Source: Paenibacillus sp. HB172176
Lineage (GTDB): Bacteria; Bacillota; Bacilli; Paenibacillales; Paenibacillaceae
Direction: 5' to 3'
DNA: 64,000 nucleotides
Assembly: GCF_011947265.1 (NCBI RefSeq)
Contig: NZ_JAATHD010000007.1
Span: 27,137 to 91,136 of the forward strand
Shown here: piece by piece, positions 1-9,031 of the stretch
How positions within the stretch are numbered: position 1 is the stretch's first letter
How the letters are laid out: every line of letters begins with the position of its first letter
Position numbers and translations under genes: made by a program
The notes under the pieces: generated by a model
Seen by the model: the letters and a program-made list of their open reading frames with translations, nothing else
What the model was told of the DNA's origin: nothing
The model's database searches: none

Positions 1-552
1 CTTCAAGATATTACAAACCTGCTGAACTTTATGATTTTCCAAATATCCAAGGAGATGTCCGAGCTTCCCGCATCTTATCAGGGAATTTGGGAATGCACGG
101 CGGCAGAGTTGAATCGTGAATTGAAAGCCTTCGACTCTATCGATGCCATACGAGACTCATTCATGATTCATCTGGGATCAGCGACCGAGCAGATGGAGAG
201 GCTGAGAATCGGCCGCAACAGTCAAGAGCTGATTCACGAGACAAGGGAATATATCGATCAGCACTACAGTGATCCGGATTTATCCTTACAGTCGCTCAGT
301 CATCAATTTCAAATCAATCAAAGCTATTTAAGCCGACTGTTTAAGGATGAATTCAGTGAGAATTTTGTAGATTACTTAACCCGGATACGTATATCGCAGG
401 CCAAGCATCTATTAACGACGACAAATGATCTTATTCAGGATATCTCGCTGCAGGTCGGATACCTTCATTATTTTTCATTCAATCGGGTTTTCAAGAAGGT
501 TGTCGGGGTTACGCCGGGCGAATACCGGAAGCAGTCAGGCGAGAAGGGATAG
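1..552 (+). CDS. AraC-family transcriptional regulator, C-terminal part (5' end outside window)
   Basis: The frame is open from base 1, so the gene begins upstream and only its last ~183 residues are seen. The final ~100 residues are an AraC-type double helix-turn-helix: a first HTH around LQSLSHQFQINQSYLSRLFK and a second ending in the family signature VGYLHYFSFNRVFKKVVGVT followed by PGEYRK. This ending is typical of YesN-type response regulators and of the large membrane AraC regulators of Paenibacillus. It is followed by a strong terminator and then the uptake operon at 971, so it probably regulates that operon, as is usual for this arrangement. The missing N-terminus leaves the signal input unknown. 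Confidence 0.85.
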   Translation, partial: LQDITNLLNFMIFQISKEMSELPASYQGIWECTAAELNRELKAFDSIDAIRDSFMIHLGSATEQMERLRIGRNSQELIHETREYIDQHYSDPDLSLQSLSHQFQINQSYLSRLFKDEFSENFVDYLTRIRISQAKHLLTTTNDLIQDISLQVGYLHYFSFNRVFKKVVGVTPGEYRKQSGEKG

Positions 553-634
553 AGCTATGCAATGCTCGAATGTCCGAATGTTTATCGAATGCTGCAGCTT
601 GCCGACGAGAATACGCTGGTTCCACAATGTGACA

Positions 635-664
635 GGGCCATCCCGCGAAGGATGGCCCTTATTC
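635..664 (+). terminator. Rho-independent terminator after the AraC gene
   Basis: A perfect 9-bp stem (GGGCCATCC, 635-643, with GGATGGCCC, 650-658) encloses a 6-base loop and is followed by a T-rich stretch (TTATTCGTT). It lies 80 bases after the AraC stop codon and separates that gene from the transport operon. Confidence 0.85.
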
Positions 665-810
665 GTTGTGAATTTATACTGCGAATGTGCCTGCTTCAAG
701 GAGGAGGATAGCTGGTAGGAGGATATCTGCACCAGGTAGAAATCCGGTGCATTCCGCCTCCATTCGGCCGCTTTGTGAGAAATTCGGCACAGAGTGAACC
801 GATCGGAGCT

Positions 811-838
811 TTGCAATTGAATGCGCTTTCTATACAAT
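811..838 (+). promoter_or_regulatory. Candidate sigma-A promoter of the first uptake operon
   Basis: TTGCAA (811-816) and TACAAT (833-838) are spaced by 16 bases. This is the best vegetative promoter match in the ~400-base gap between the AraC gene and the first permease, and lies ~130 bases before the permease ribosome site. A small inverted repeat (GCACC...GGTGC, about 729-750) lies upstream. The call rests on motif match only. Confidence 0.45.
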
Positions 839-970
839 GTGAACTGTCAAGTCCGCCGGCAATGGACTGCAGCGTTGCTGCAATGACCATGCAAGATGCA
901 ATTATGTACCTTCAAACAACCAATCAGCATGAACGCCCCGACGCGTTTGCGATAGGGAGGAGGGACCGCC

Positions 971-1927
971 ATCAACGTTCAACGCCAGAAGCCTGCAGCG
1001 TCGCCCGCAATCGTCAAGTGGATGCGGCATCCGGCCGTGCGCGGGATGAGGAGAAGCCGCTACTTGTATCTGATCTTCTTCATTCCGCTCTGTTATTATC
1101 TGATCTTCCAGTACTGGCCGATGTACGGGATTACCATCGCCTTCAAGAATTATAATATTGTCAAGGGCATCACCGGAAGCGAATGGGTCGGTTTGGAGCA
1201 TTTTCGCAAATTTCTGATCGATCCGTACTTCTGGAAGCTGGTTCGCAATACGCTCGTCATCAATGTATACGAGATCCTGTTCGGATTCCCGATGCCGATT
1301 ATACTGGCGCTCTTGTTGAATGAAATCAGACATCCCTTGTTCAAGCGCTTCGTGCAGAGCGTCAGCTACTTGCCGCATTTCATCTCAACCGTCGTCGTGG
1401 CGGGGATGATCGTCAACTTCCTGTCCACCGACGGCCTGGTCAATCAGATTGTAGAGTGGCTGGGCGGAAGCCCGATCCAGTTCTTGATGAAGCCGGAATG
1501 GTTCCGAACCATCTTCGTCTCGTCCGGCATCTGGCAGAGCGTGGGCTGGGGCTCGATTATCTACCTGGCCGCACTGACCTCGATCGACCTGGAGCTCTAC
1601 GAGGCGGCAAGAATCGACGGAGCCGGGCGGTGGAAGCAGATGCTTAATGTAACATTGCCCGGGATGGCGCCGACGATTTCAATTATGTTAATTTTGAATC
1701 TCGGCAATCTCATGAGGCTCGGCTTCGAGAAAATTATTCTGCTCTACAACGGTTCCACCTACGAGACCGCGGACGTCATCTCGACCTACGTCTACAGGCG
1801 GGGCTTGCTTGGCAGCGACTTCAGCTACGCCACGGCGGTGGAGGTGTTCCAGGCGATTGTCGGGCTTGTCCTGCTCGTGCTGGCGAACCGCGCATCGCGC
1901 AAAATCAGCGAGACCAGCTTGTGGTAG
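971..1927 (+). CDS. ABC transporter permease, LplB/YtcP-type sugar uptake
   Basis: An integral membrane permease of the binding-protein-dependent type. The translated sequence has about six hydrophobic segments and the EAA-loop signature near its C-terminal third (YEAARIDGAGRWKQMLNVTL). The opening YLYLIFFIPLCYYLIFQYWP is typical of LplB-like components of oligosaccharide or glycan importers. The first ATG is at 1022 and has no ribosome site. A strong AGGAGGGA (958-965) sits 7 bases before an in-frame ATC at 971, and there is no ATG, GTG or TTG between the upstream stop (953) and 1022. Starting at 971 gives 318 aa, the usual family length. Start choice is inference. Second permease and lipoprotein follow directly. 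Confidence 0.9.
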   Translation: MNVQRQKPAASPAIVKWMRHPAVRGMRRSRYLYLIFFIPLCYYLIFQYWPMYGITIAFKNYNIVKGITGSEWVGLEHFRKFLIDPYFWKLVRNTLVINVYEILFGFPMPIILALLLNEIRHPLFKRFVQSVSYLPHFISTVVVAGMIVNFLSTDGLVNQIVEWLGGSPIQFLMKPEWFRTIFVSSGIWQSVGWGSIIYLAALTSIDLELYEAARIDGAGRWKQMLNVTLPGMAPTISIMLILNLGNLMRLGFEKIILLYNGSTYETADVISTYVYRRGLLGSDFSYATAVEVFQAIVGLVLLVLANRASRKISETSLW

Positions 1928-1943
1928 GAAGGGGGAATCCGCG

Positions 1944-2825
1944 ATGAGGTCCGAATCGGCCCATGGCTGGATTTATGACGGGATTATTGCGCTGACGCTG
2001 CTCTGTCTCGTATTCGTCACGCTGTATCCCATGTATTATATTTTGATCGTATCCATCAGCGACGGCACGCTTGTCACGAAGGGCGAGATCCACTGGCTTC
2101 CCAGGGGCATTACGCTGGACGCCTACAAGATCGTCTGGAACAATCCCGCGATCTGGCGAGCTTACGGCAATACGCTGCTCTACACGGGGGTCGGCACCGC
2201 CGTCAACATTCTCCTGACCTCGATGGGAGCGTTCGCCCTGTCGCGCAAGGACATGTACGGAAGGCCGTTCTTCATCTTCCTGGCGGCGTTCACGATGTTC
2301 CTGACCGGGGGACTGATCCCGACGTACCTGGTCGTTCAGAAGCTGGGACTGATTGACTCGATGTGGGCGATTGTGCTGCCCGTGGGCATTAATACATTCA
2401 ACTTGATTATTATGAAAACCTATTTCGAAGGCATTCCGATCTCGCTTCAGGAGTCGGCTCATATCGACGGCGCCAACGATCTTCACATTCTTTTCCGAAT
2501 CATTTTGCCGCTCTCCGTGCCGATTATGGCTACGATGGTGCTGTTCTACGCGGTGCAGCATTGGAACAGCTTCTTCCATGCGATGATCTATCTCAACAGT
2601 CAGGACAAGTATCCGGTGCAGGTGCTCTTGCGCAACATCGTCGTCCAGGGCGAGCTGATGGATCAATCCGGGGAGATCGGCAGCGCGGGCGGAGACTTCC
2701 GGGTCGTGGCGACGAATTACAAGTATGCGGTCATCATCATTTCCATGCTTCCGATTCTGATCGTGTATCCTTATCTGCAGAGATATTTTGTCAAGGGCGT
2801 CATGATCGGCGCTCTGAAGGGATAG
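1944..2825 (+). CDS. ABC transporter permease, LplC/YtcP-type (carbohydrate)
   Basis: Second permease of the importer, about 293 aa with six predicted membrane segments. The EAA loop is visible (LQESAHIDGANDLHILFRII). The C-terminus PYLQRYFVKGVMIGALKG is the near-invariant ending of this permease family. The start chosen is ATG 1944 with ribosome site GAAGGGGG, 16 bases after the stop of the first permease, rather than an in-frame start far inside the preceding gene. It forms a heterodimeric channel with the preceding protein. The ATPase is not encoded here, which is normal because this class usually shares an MsmX-like ATPase encoded elsewhere. Confidence 0.95.
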   Translation: MRSESAHGWIYDGIIALTLLCLVFVTLYPMYYILIVSISDGTLVTKGEIHWLPRGITLDAYKIVWNNPAIWRAYGNTLLYTGVGTAVNILLTSMGAFALSRKDMYGRPFFIFLAAFTMFLTGGLIPTYLVVQKLGLIDSMWAIVLPVGINTFNLIIMKTYFEGIPISLQESAHIDGANDLHILFRIILPLSVPIMATMVLFYAVQHWNSFFHAMIYLNSQDKYPVQVLLRNIVVQGELMDQSGEIGSAGGDFRVVATNYKYAVIIISMLPILIVYPYLQRYFVKGVMIGALKG

Positions 2826-2918
2826 CGGCAAGAGCAAGCTTGTTGGGCAAGGTGAAACGGTTGCGCCGTCCTTGGGCGGGGCGCGTTTCATGCTTTTAAA
2901 AAAGGGAGGAGTCTACGT

Positions 2919-4580
2919 ATGTTGACAAAAACGATTCGCGCCTTCAGCGCCGCCATGGCGATTCTGCTTATCGCAACGATGGCCGCGGCATGCTCGGGCA
3001 ATGGAAATCAGAATGAATCCGGCGGAGACGGGGCGAGCAACGCCCCCGCAACGGCGAACACAGGAAATGGCGGGACGGCTGCGCCGGAGGAGAACGCCAA
3101 GATCTCCGATAAAAAAAGAACGGTTAAGGTCTTGATCAAGGATTCACCCAATCAGCCGCTGAAAAACGGCACTGTCGTACAAAAGGAAATTCTGAACCGA
3201 ACGAACATCGATGTTCAACTGGAAGCGGTGCCGAACAGCAACTATGACGACAAAAAGAAAACGCTGCTCGCCACGAACAATCTGCCTGACATTACGATCA
3301 TTAATCAGCAAGACGTAACCGATTACAGCTCGACCGGCATCTTCCTGCCGCTCATGGATTATATGAAGGAAGGCATGCTCCCGAATTTCAAGAAGCATTG
3401 GGACGCGCTGCCCGAGCTCAAGAAGCTGACGGTCGACGGCGAGCTGTACGCCTTCCCGGCGATTGCCCGCAACGAGGCGAAGAACGGATCGGGACCGGTC
3501 ATCCGCATGGATCTGCTCGAGGCGAACAACCTTGAGGTGCCGAAGACCTTCGACGAGCTGTTGACAGTGCTGAAGAAGCTGAAGGAAATTTATCCGGATT
3601 CGCATCCCTGGACGATCCGCAAGGGAACGCAGCAGTTGCTGAGCACAACGGCCTACTCGCTTGGCACGGGCAACGGCATCTACTTCGACAAGGACGTGGA
3701 CGGAGGCAGATATGTATTCGGACCGGCAACCGAGGCGTTCAAGAACATGCTGGGCTACTTCAACGAAGCCTATAAATCCGGTGTGCTCGACCCGGATTAC
3801 GCGGTTATGACGTCCCAGCTTTGGAAGGAGAAGCTGACAAGCGGCAAATCGTTCTTCTTCTTCGACAACAGCGGCTTCGCGATGGACGATACCCGCGCAC
3901 TGCGCAAGACGGAGCCGGACGCGAAGTTCCAGATTATCCCCGTGCCGGAATACGATTCGGGCAAAGCGCGCGCGACCTACTTTGCAACGAAATTCAGCAC
4001 GGATACGCAATTCGCCATTAATTCGCAGGCTAAGGATCCCGAGACGCTGCTCAAGTTCATCGACTGGATGTATTCCGAGGAAGCGTCCAATTTGACGAAC
4101 TTCGGCATCGAAGGCGAGAACTACGAGCTGGACGACCAAGGCCAGCCCGTCTTCAAGAAGGAATTCGTCGACCCATTCAAGGACGGACAGCCTACGCCGT
4201 ATTACGCAGTGTACACCGAGCTCGGCACCGGCAAGCTGAACTTCACGCCTTGGTTCGCCAATACGATGACCTGGTTCCAGATCGACAAGCTGACGGGCAC
4301 GTGGGATGACCTGAACGAGGAATATTGGAGCATTATTAACGCGGATGATTCGTATGTCGATCCGACGATGGATCCGCCGCTGACGCAGGAAGAATCCGCA
4401 CGGGTGAAGGAGCTGCTGCTGCCGCTGAACACGATGCTGGAGCAGGAGTATGACAAGTTCATCATGGGCGCGAAGCCAATCGGCGAGTATGACAAGGTGA
4501 TCGAGAAGGCGCGCGGCATGGGCGCTGACGAGTTGGAACAGATCTATAACGGAGCCTTGGAGCGCCTGGCGTCCATGTAG
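2919..4580 (+). CDS. Extracellular solute-binding lipoprotein (family 1 type)
   Basis: A 553-aa lipoprotein. Residues 1-25 form a signal peptide with a lipobox ending at Cys25 (MAAAC), followed by a Ser/Gly/Asn-rich linker to about residue 60 and then a large binding domain. Length and the opening of the mature domain match LplA-like binding proteins that capture oligosaccharides for LplB/LplC permeases. A strong AAGGGAGGAG ribosome site precedes the ATG. It is the third gene of the operon and presents substrate to the two upstream permeases. The substrate is not readable from sequence, but the neighbouring sialidase-like and glycoside hydrolase genes point to a glycan fragment. Confidence 0.93.
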   Translation: MLTKTIRAFSAAMAILLIATMAAACSGNGNQNESGGDGASNAPATANTGNGGTAAPEENAKISDKKRTVKVLIKDSPNQPLKNGTVVQKEILNRTNIDVQLEAVPNSNYDDKKKTLLATNNLPDITIINQQDVTDYSSTGIFLPLMDYMKEGMLPNFKKHWDALPELKKLTVDGELYAFPAIARNEAKNGSGPVIRMDLLEANNLEVPKTFDELLTVLKKLKEIYPDSHPWTIRKGTQQLLSTTAYSLGTGNGIYFDKDVDGGRYVFGPATEAFKNMLGYFNEAYKSGVLDPDYAVMTSQLWKEKLTSGKSFFFFDNSGFAMDDTRALRKTEPDAKFQIIPVPEYDSGKARATYFATKFSTDTQFAINSQAKDPETLLKFIDWMYSEEASNLTNFGIEGENYELDDQGQPVFKKEFVDPFKDGQPTPYYAVYTELGTGKLNFTPWFANTMTWFQIDKLTGTWDDLNEEYWSIINADDSYVDPTMDPPLTQEESARVKELLLPLNTMLEQEYDKFIMGAKPIGEYDKVIEKARGMGADELEQIYNGALERLASM

Positions 4581-4612
4581 GAGCCGTCTTATTCGAATAA
4601 GGGAGTGTTACG

Positions 4613-5632
4613 ATGAAGATTCTGCACAAAGAGAAAGACATGTTGTTCGGCGAAGGGCGTCCGTTCCTGAGCTGCCACGCCTCGACGCTGATCGAGCTGC
4701 CGGACGGCGACGTTCTGGTCGCCTACTTCGCCGGCATGCGGGAGGGCTTCGACGATGTGGCGATTTGGCTCTCCCGCAAGAGCGGCGGGCAGTGGGGCAA
4801 GCCCGTGAAGGTAGCCGACGAGGATGACCTTGTACACTGGAACCCCGTGCTTCATCTCGGCGATGAGGGACGAGTCTGCTTGTACTACAAGGTGGGGCGT
4901 CCGATTCCGAGCTGGTACACGATGGTCATCGTCTCGGACGACGGCGGCAGAAGCTGGAGCGAGCCGCGCGAGCTCGTGCCCGGCGACCGCGGAGGGCGCG
5001 GACCGGTCAAGAACAAGATGATCGTGCTGCAGGACGGCACATGGCTGGCGCCCGCCTCGGTCGAAGGCAAGACGTGGGACTCGTTCGTGGACATCTCCCG
5101 CGACAAGGGAGAGACGTGGACGAAGAGCGCGATGGTGCCGGTGAAGCACGGGCAGCTCGGCATTGAGCGCGGCGCGGGCAGCTATGCGGACGATCAACTG
5201 CATGAAGCGCGCGGCAAGGGAATTATCCAGCCGACGCTCTGGGAGTCGAGTCCGGGCCGCGTTCATATGCTGCTGCGGAGCACGGACGGCTTCATCTTCC
5301 GCAGCGATTCGGAGGATGGGGGCCAGACCTGGTCGCCGGCATACCCGACCCGGCTTCCGAACAACAACTGCGGCATCGACCTGGCCCGGCTGAGCGACGG
5401 CAGTCTCGTTCTGGCCTATAACCCGGTGGGCATGTACAAGGGACCTCGCTCCCCGCTGCTGCTAAGCCGCTCCACAGACAACGGAGAGAGCTGGGATCAA
5501 CTCGAGATTCTGGAGTACGAGCCGGGCGAATATTCGTATCCGGCGGTCATCGCGGAAGGCGCCCGCATTCATGTTTCCTACACATGGAATCGGCAGCGAA
5601 TTGCTTACTGGATGTTCGACATACAGAGCTGA
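4613..5632 (+). CDS. Sialidase-like BNR-repeat protein (cytoplasmic)
   Basis: A 339-aa protein with no signal peptide. At least four Asp-box (BNR) motifs of form SxDxGxxW are visible: SDDGGRSW, SRDKGETW, SEDGGQTW and STDNGESW, placing it in the six-bladed propeller sialidase superfamily (BNR_2 type). The N-terminus EGRPFLSCHASTLIELPDGD resembles the first-blade region of these proteins. It follows the lipoprotein gene by 32 bases and precedes a large glycoside hydrolase, so it probably acts on imported glycan fragments inside the cell. True sialic acid specificity is not shown: many Firmicute members have other or unknown specificity. Nearby DapA/NanA-family aldolase at 11425 makes a sialic-acid-like sugar acid possible. 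Confidence 0.85.
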   Translation: MKILHKEKDMLFGEGRPFLSCHASTLIELPDGDVLVAYFAGMREGFDDVAIWLSRKSGGQWGKPVKVADEDDLVHWNPVLHLGDEGRVCLYYKVGRPIPSWYTMVIVSDDGGRSWSEPRELVPGDRGGRGPVKNKMIVLQDGTWLAPASVEGKTWDSFVDISRDKGETWTKSAMVPVKHGQLGIERGAGSYADDQLHEARGKGIIQPTLWESSPGRVHMLLRSTDGFIFRSDSEDGGQTWSPAYPTRLPNNNCGIDLARLSDGSLVLAYNPVGMYKGPRSPLLLSRSTDNGESWDQLEILEYEPGEYSYPAVIAEGARIHVSYTWNRQRIAYWMFDIQS

Positions 5633-5684
5633 CTTAATGGTAGGAGAAAATGGTAGGAGAAAAAAGAGGAGAGGAGGCGCCGCG

Positions 5685-8600
5685 ATGAATAACGAATCGG
5701 CGCTGTCCCCCTCCCGGCTCGAGCGGCTCTTCCGGCAGCCGCCGGCGGAGTATCGATCCGCGCCGTTCTGGTCGTGGAACGACAAGCTCGAGCCCGAGGA
5801 GCTGGGACGACAGATCAAGGCTCTGCACGAAGGGGGAAGCGGAGGTTTCTTCATGCATTCCCGGGAAGGACTGGAGACGCCGTACATGGGGCATGAGTGG
5901 ATGGAGGCCGTATGCGAATCGGTGAAGACGGCGGAACGGCTGGGCATGTACGCCTGGCTGTACGACGAGGATCGGTGGCCCTCCGGCTCGGCGGGAGGCC
6001 GCATCCCGGCCCAGGGAGACGCTTTCCGGGCCAAGGGACTTACGATTCAGGTCGGCGGAGATTCGATCTGGACGAGAGGCGAACCGCTTGCAGCGCTGTT
6101 CCGCGCTTCGGTAGACGGCATGGCGCTACGCGGCTGCGTCCGCGAGGATGAGATGACGGCCGCGCCGCTTGCGGACGGAGAAGCCTGGCTAGCGTTCCGG
6201 GTCGAGGTGTCCCGGCCGAGCGAGTGGTTCAACGGCGAGTCGCCGCCGGATAATCTGAATCCGGACACGGTTCAGGCGTTCATCGAGGATACGTACGAGG
6301 CGTACAGACGGGAGATCGGAGAGCAGTTCGGCCGGGTCGTTCGGGGAATCTTCAGCGATGAACCGAGCGTCCACGATCGCAATAGCCGTTACAGCGACGG
6401 CAGAGGCTGGATTCCATGGTCGGACGGCTTTGCGGATTTCTTCCGCGAGCGCAGGGGCTACGATTTCCTGGACGCGGCGCCTGGCCTGTTCTTCCATGCG
6501 GAGGATTCCCCGGCCGTGCGGCACGACTATTGGCGCACGATGGGCGAGCGCTTCGCGGAATGCTATTCCAAGCAACTCGGGGAATGGTGCGAGCAACATG
6601 GCTTGGCCTTCACCGGCCACTACCTGCAGGAGGATAAGCTCGGAACGGCGACACGCGTCGCCGGGGCGATTATGCCGCATTATCGCTTCCAGCATATCCC
6701 CGGCATCGACATTCTCGACGAACGAACCGATGAATATATGACGGTCAAGCAATGCACGAGCGTAGCCAGGCAATACGGCAGGCCGCATGTCATCACCGAG
6801 ACTTACGGCTGCACCGGCTGGGCGTTCACGTTCGAGGGGCAGCGCTGGATTGGCGACTGGCAGTACGTGCTTGGGGTAACGATGCGCTGTCAGCATCTCG
6901 GTCTATACTCGATTCGGGGCTGCCGCAAGCGGGATTATCCGCCGGTATTCGGCTACAACACGAACTGGTGGCCGCATAATCGGGCGGTCGAGGATTATTT
7001 CGCCCGCCTGGGCGCCGTGCTGAGCGCCGGAGAAGCGGTTCGGGATGTGCTGATCCTGCATCCGGCATCCACCGCCTGGTCGATGCTCGGCTCCAACCCG
7101 TACGAGCTGCTGCGACGTCGCGACGACCGCGATCTGCCCGAGGTGGACGCCTATGGCGACCGCTTCAACGCGTTCCTCCGCGCTCTGCTCGGCTTGCATT
7201 ACGACTTCGATCTTGGAGACGAGACGATTATGGAGGAGTCGGGCGAGGTGAAGGAAGGGAAGCTGTACGTGGGACAGGCGGGCTACAAGGCGGTGCTGCT
7301 GCCGCCGATTCGCACAATGCTGCGCAGCACGTATCATCTCTTGCTCGCGTTTCTGGACGCCGGGGGCAGGGTCGTCGCCGCCGGTCCGCAGGCGGACATG
7401 CTTGAGGGAAGACCCGCCGCGGAGGAATTGAAAAAGCTGTACGGCCATCGCAATCTGATGATGACGAGCGACGAACGCGAAGCGTCGATGGCGCTGGAGC
7501 GCGTGCTTCCGCGGCAGGTGAGCTTGCGCGCCGGGGATGGAGAGGAAGCGTCCCGGCTCCTGTATCTGCTCAAGGATACGGACGAAGGCAGCGTCTTGTT
7601 CATCGTCAACAACGATCACGAACGCGGCTGCGAGGCGAGCGTGCAGGTCGCGCGGTCGGGCCACGTGGAGCTGTGGGACTCGCTGACCGGGGAAATCTCC
7701 GAGGTGAGCGCAAGCGTCGTCGAGGCAGGAGGTACGAGCTTCCGGGCGAGCCTGGGACCGGCCGATTCGAAGCTGTTCCTGATTCGCCGGGAGAAGAGGG
7801 AGCTTGGCGCGGAAGCGCCGGGGCATAGGGAGCAGGGCACGGAAGCACCGGTCCGCACAGAACGGATTGCTGAAGCGGCAGATCGCATCGAACGAACCGG
7901 CGAAGCGGGGGAGCATGTTGAAGCGAACGACGAAAAGGCTGACCGCACCACGCGGAACGGAGAAGCGCAGGTGCATCGCGACCGGCTCGCCGGGTCCGCA
8001 GCGCCAGCCGCAGCGCCGCGAACCGTCACGGAGCTTGGGCCGGCCTTCGCGTTCTCGCGCACGATGCCGAACGCGCTCGTGCTGGACCGCTGCGCCTACC
8101 GCTTGGCAGGCGGCGACTGGTCCGAGGAGATGGACGTCTGGCAGGCGCAGCGGTGCGTGCGAGAAGCGCTCGGCATGCGGCCGATCCACGAGAACGGCCT
8201 CGAGCAGCGGTATACGTGGATTGACGAGCCTCATCCGAGCGATGGCGCGCCCGTCGACTTCCGGTTCGTCTTCGAGGTCGATTGCGTGCCGGAGCGGATC
8301 GAAGCCGTAATCGAGCAGGCGCGGCACTACCGGCTCGCCTTGAACGGACGCGCGCTCGACGCGGAGCCGGAGGGCTGGTTCCTGGACCGCGCGTTCGACC
8401 GAATACGGCTCCCCGAGCCGATCGCCGGAACGAACGAATTGATCCTGTCCTGCGCGTATACGAATGCAATGGAGATGGAGGACGTCTATCTGGTCGGCGA
8501 TTTCGGCGTGGATTCGCAGAGGCGCATCGGAATAGAGCCTGCGCGCCTGCATACAGGAGACTGGACGAAGCAGGGATATTTGCACTATTGCGGCAGCATG

Positions 8601-8957
8601 GTCTATCGGCACCGATTCGACTGCGAGCCGAAGGACGGAAGCTGCGTCAGGCTTTATCTTGGCAGGCATTCCGCCGTCACAGCGTCAATTCGCGTCAACG
8701 GCTTCGAGGCCGGGCAGATTCCCTGGCGATCCGCCGACGGATTGGATGTGACCAAATGGCTTCATGCGGGGAGCAACCTGCTGGAGATCGAGCTCGTCGG
8801 CAGTCCGCGCAATCTGCTTGGACCGTTCCACGACGCGAGAGAGAACGTGATCCGGACCGAGTGGCATAACTTCCGAACGGAGGGCGAAGCTTACACGCCG
8901 TCATACAACGTGCATCCTTACGGCTTGTTCGACGGGGTTCGATTGATTGGCGGCTAA
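5685..8957 (+). CDS. Large glycoside hydrolase, GH106/GH2-like
   Basis: A 1090-aa protein with no signal peptide. The N-terminal ~600 residues look like a TIM-barrel hydrolase of the alpha-L-rhamnosidase-like (GH106-related) group: an opening of type PPAEYRSAPFWSWNDKLEP, then FSDEPS and TFEGQRWIGDWQ. The C-terminal ~310 residues look like galactose-binding/GH2 sugar-binding beta-sandwiches. Between them (about residues 702-778) lies a charged, low-complexity stretch rich in E, R, A and G that is unusual for a cytoplasmic enzyme. ATG 5685 is preceded by GAGGAGG; an earlier in-frame start overlaps the previous gene and has no ribosome site. The exact family and bond cleaved are not certain. Confidence 0.85.
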   Translation: MNNESALSPSRLERLFRQPPAEYRSAPFWSWNDKLEPEELGRQIKALHEGGSGGFFMHSREGLETPYMGHEWMEAVCESVKTAERLGMYAWLYDEDRWPSGSAGGRIPAQGDAFRAKGLTIQVGGDSIWTRGEPLAALFRASVDGMALRGCVREDEMTAAPLADGEAWLAFRVEVSRPSEWFNGESPPDNLNPDTVQAFIEDTYEAYRREIGEQFGRVVRGIFSDEPSVHDRNSRYSDGRGWIPWSDGFADFFRERRGYDFLDAAPGLFFHAEDSPAVRHDYWRTMGERFAECYSKQLGEWCEQHGLAFTGHYLQEDKLGTATRVAGAIMPHYRFQHIPGIDILDERTDEYMTVKQCTSVARQYGRPHVITETYGCTGWAFTFEGQRWIGDWQYVLGVTMRCQHLGLYSIRGCRKRDYPPVFGYNTNWWPHNRAVEDYFARLGAVLSAGEAVRDVLILHPASTAWSMLGSNPYELLRRRDDRDLPEVDAYGDRFNAFLRALLGLHYDFDLGDETIMEESGEVKEGKLYVGQAGYKAVLLPPIRTMLRSTYHLLLAFLDAGGRVVAAGPQADMLEGRPAAEELKKLYGHRNLMMTSDEREASMALERVLPRQVSLRAGDGEEASRLLYLLKDTDEGSVLFIVNNDHERGCEASVQVARSGHVELWDSLTGEISEVSASVVEAGGTSFRASLGPADSKLFLIRREKRELGAEAPGHREQGTEAPVRTERIAEAADRIERTGEAGEHVEANDEKADRTTRNGEAQVHRDRLAGSAAPAAAPRTVTELGPAFAFSRTMPNALVLDRCAYRLAGGDWSEEMDVWQAQRCVREALGMRPIHENGLEQRYTWIDEPHPSDGAPVDFRFVFEVDCVPERIEAVIEQARHYRLALNGRALDAEPEGWFLDRAFDRIRLPEPIAGTNELILSCAYTNAMEMEDVYLVGDFGVDSQRRIGIEPARLHTGDWTKQGYLHYCGSMVYRHRFDCEPKDGSCVRLYLGRHSAVTASIRVNGFEAGQIPWRSADGLDVTKWLHAGSNLLEIELVGSPRNLLGPFHDARENVIRTEWHNFRTEGEAYTPSYNVHPYGLFDGVRLIGG

Positions 8958-9031
8958 CGATTGATTGCAGAGGAATAGTAGGCGATAATGGTATTCCTGC
9001 GGGATATTCGGCGTGATGATGGAGGAGAAGC

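Noticed and set aside
3144..4139. Long minus-strand open frame (331 aa) inside the first lipoprotein gene
   Set aside because: It is the complement of a well-supported lipoprotein gene, has no ribosome site and shows no domain; high-GC codon use leaves the opposite strand open.
6903..8669. 588-aa minus-strand frame opposite the large hydrolase
   Set aside because: Arg/His-rich composition typical of antisense frames; no start signal; the plus-strand gene is clear.
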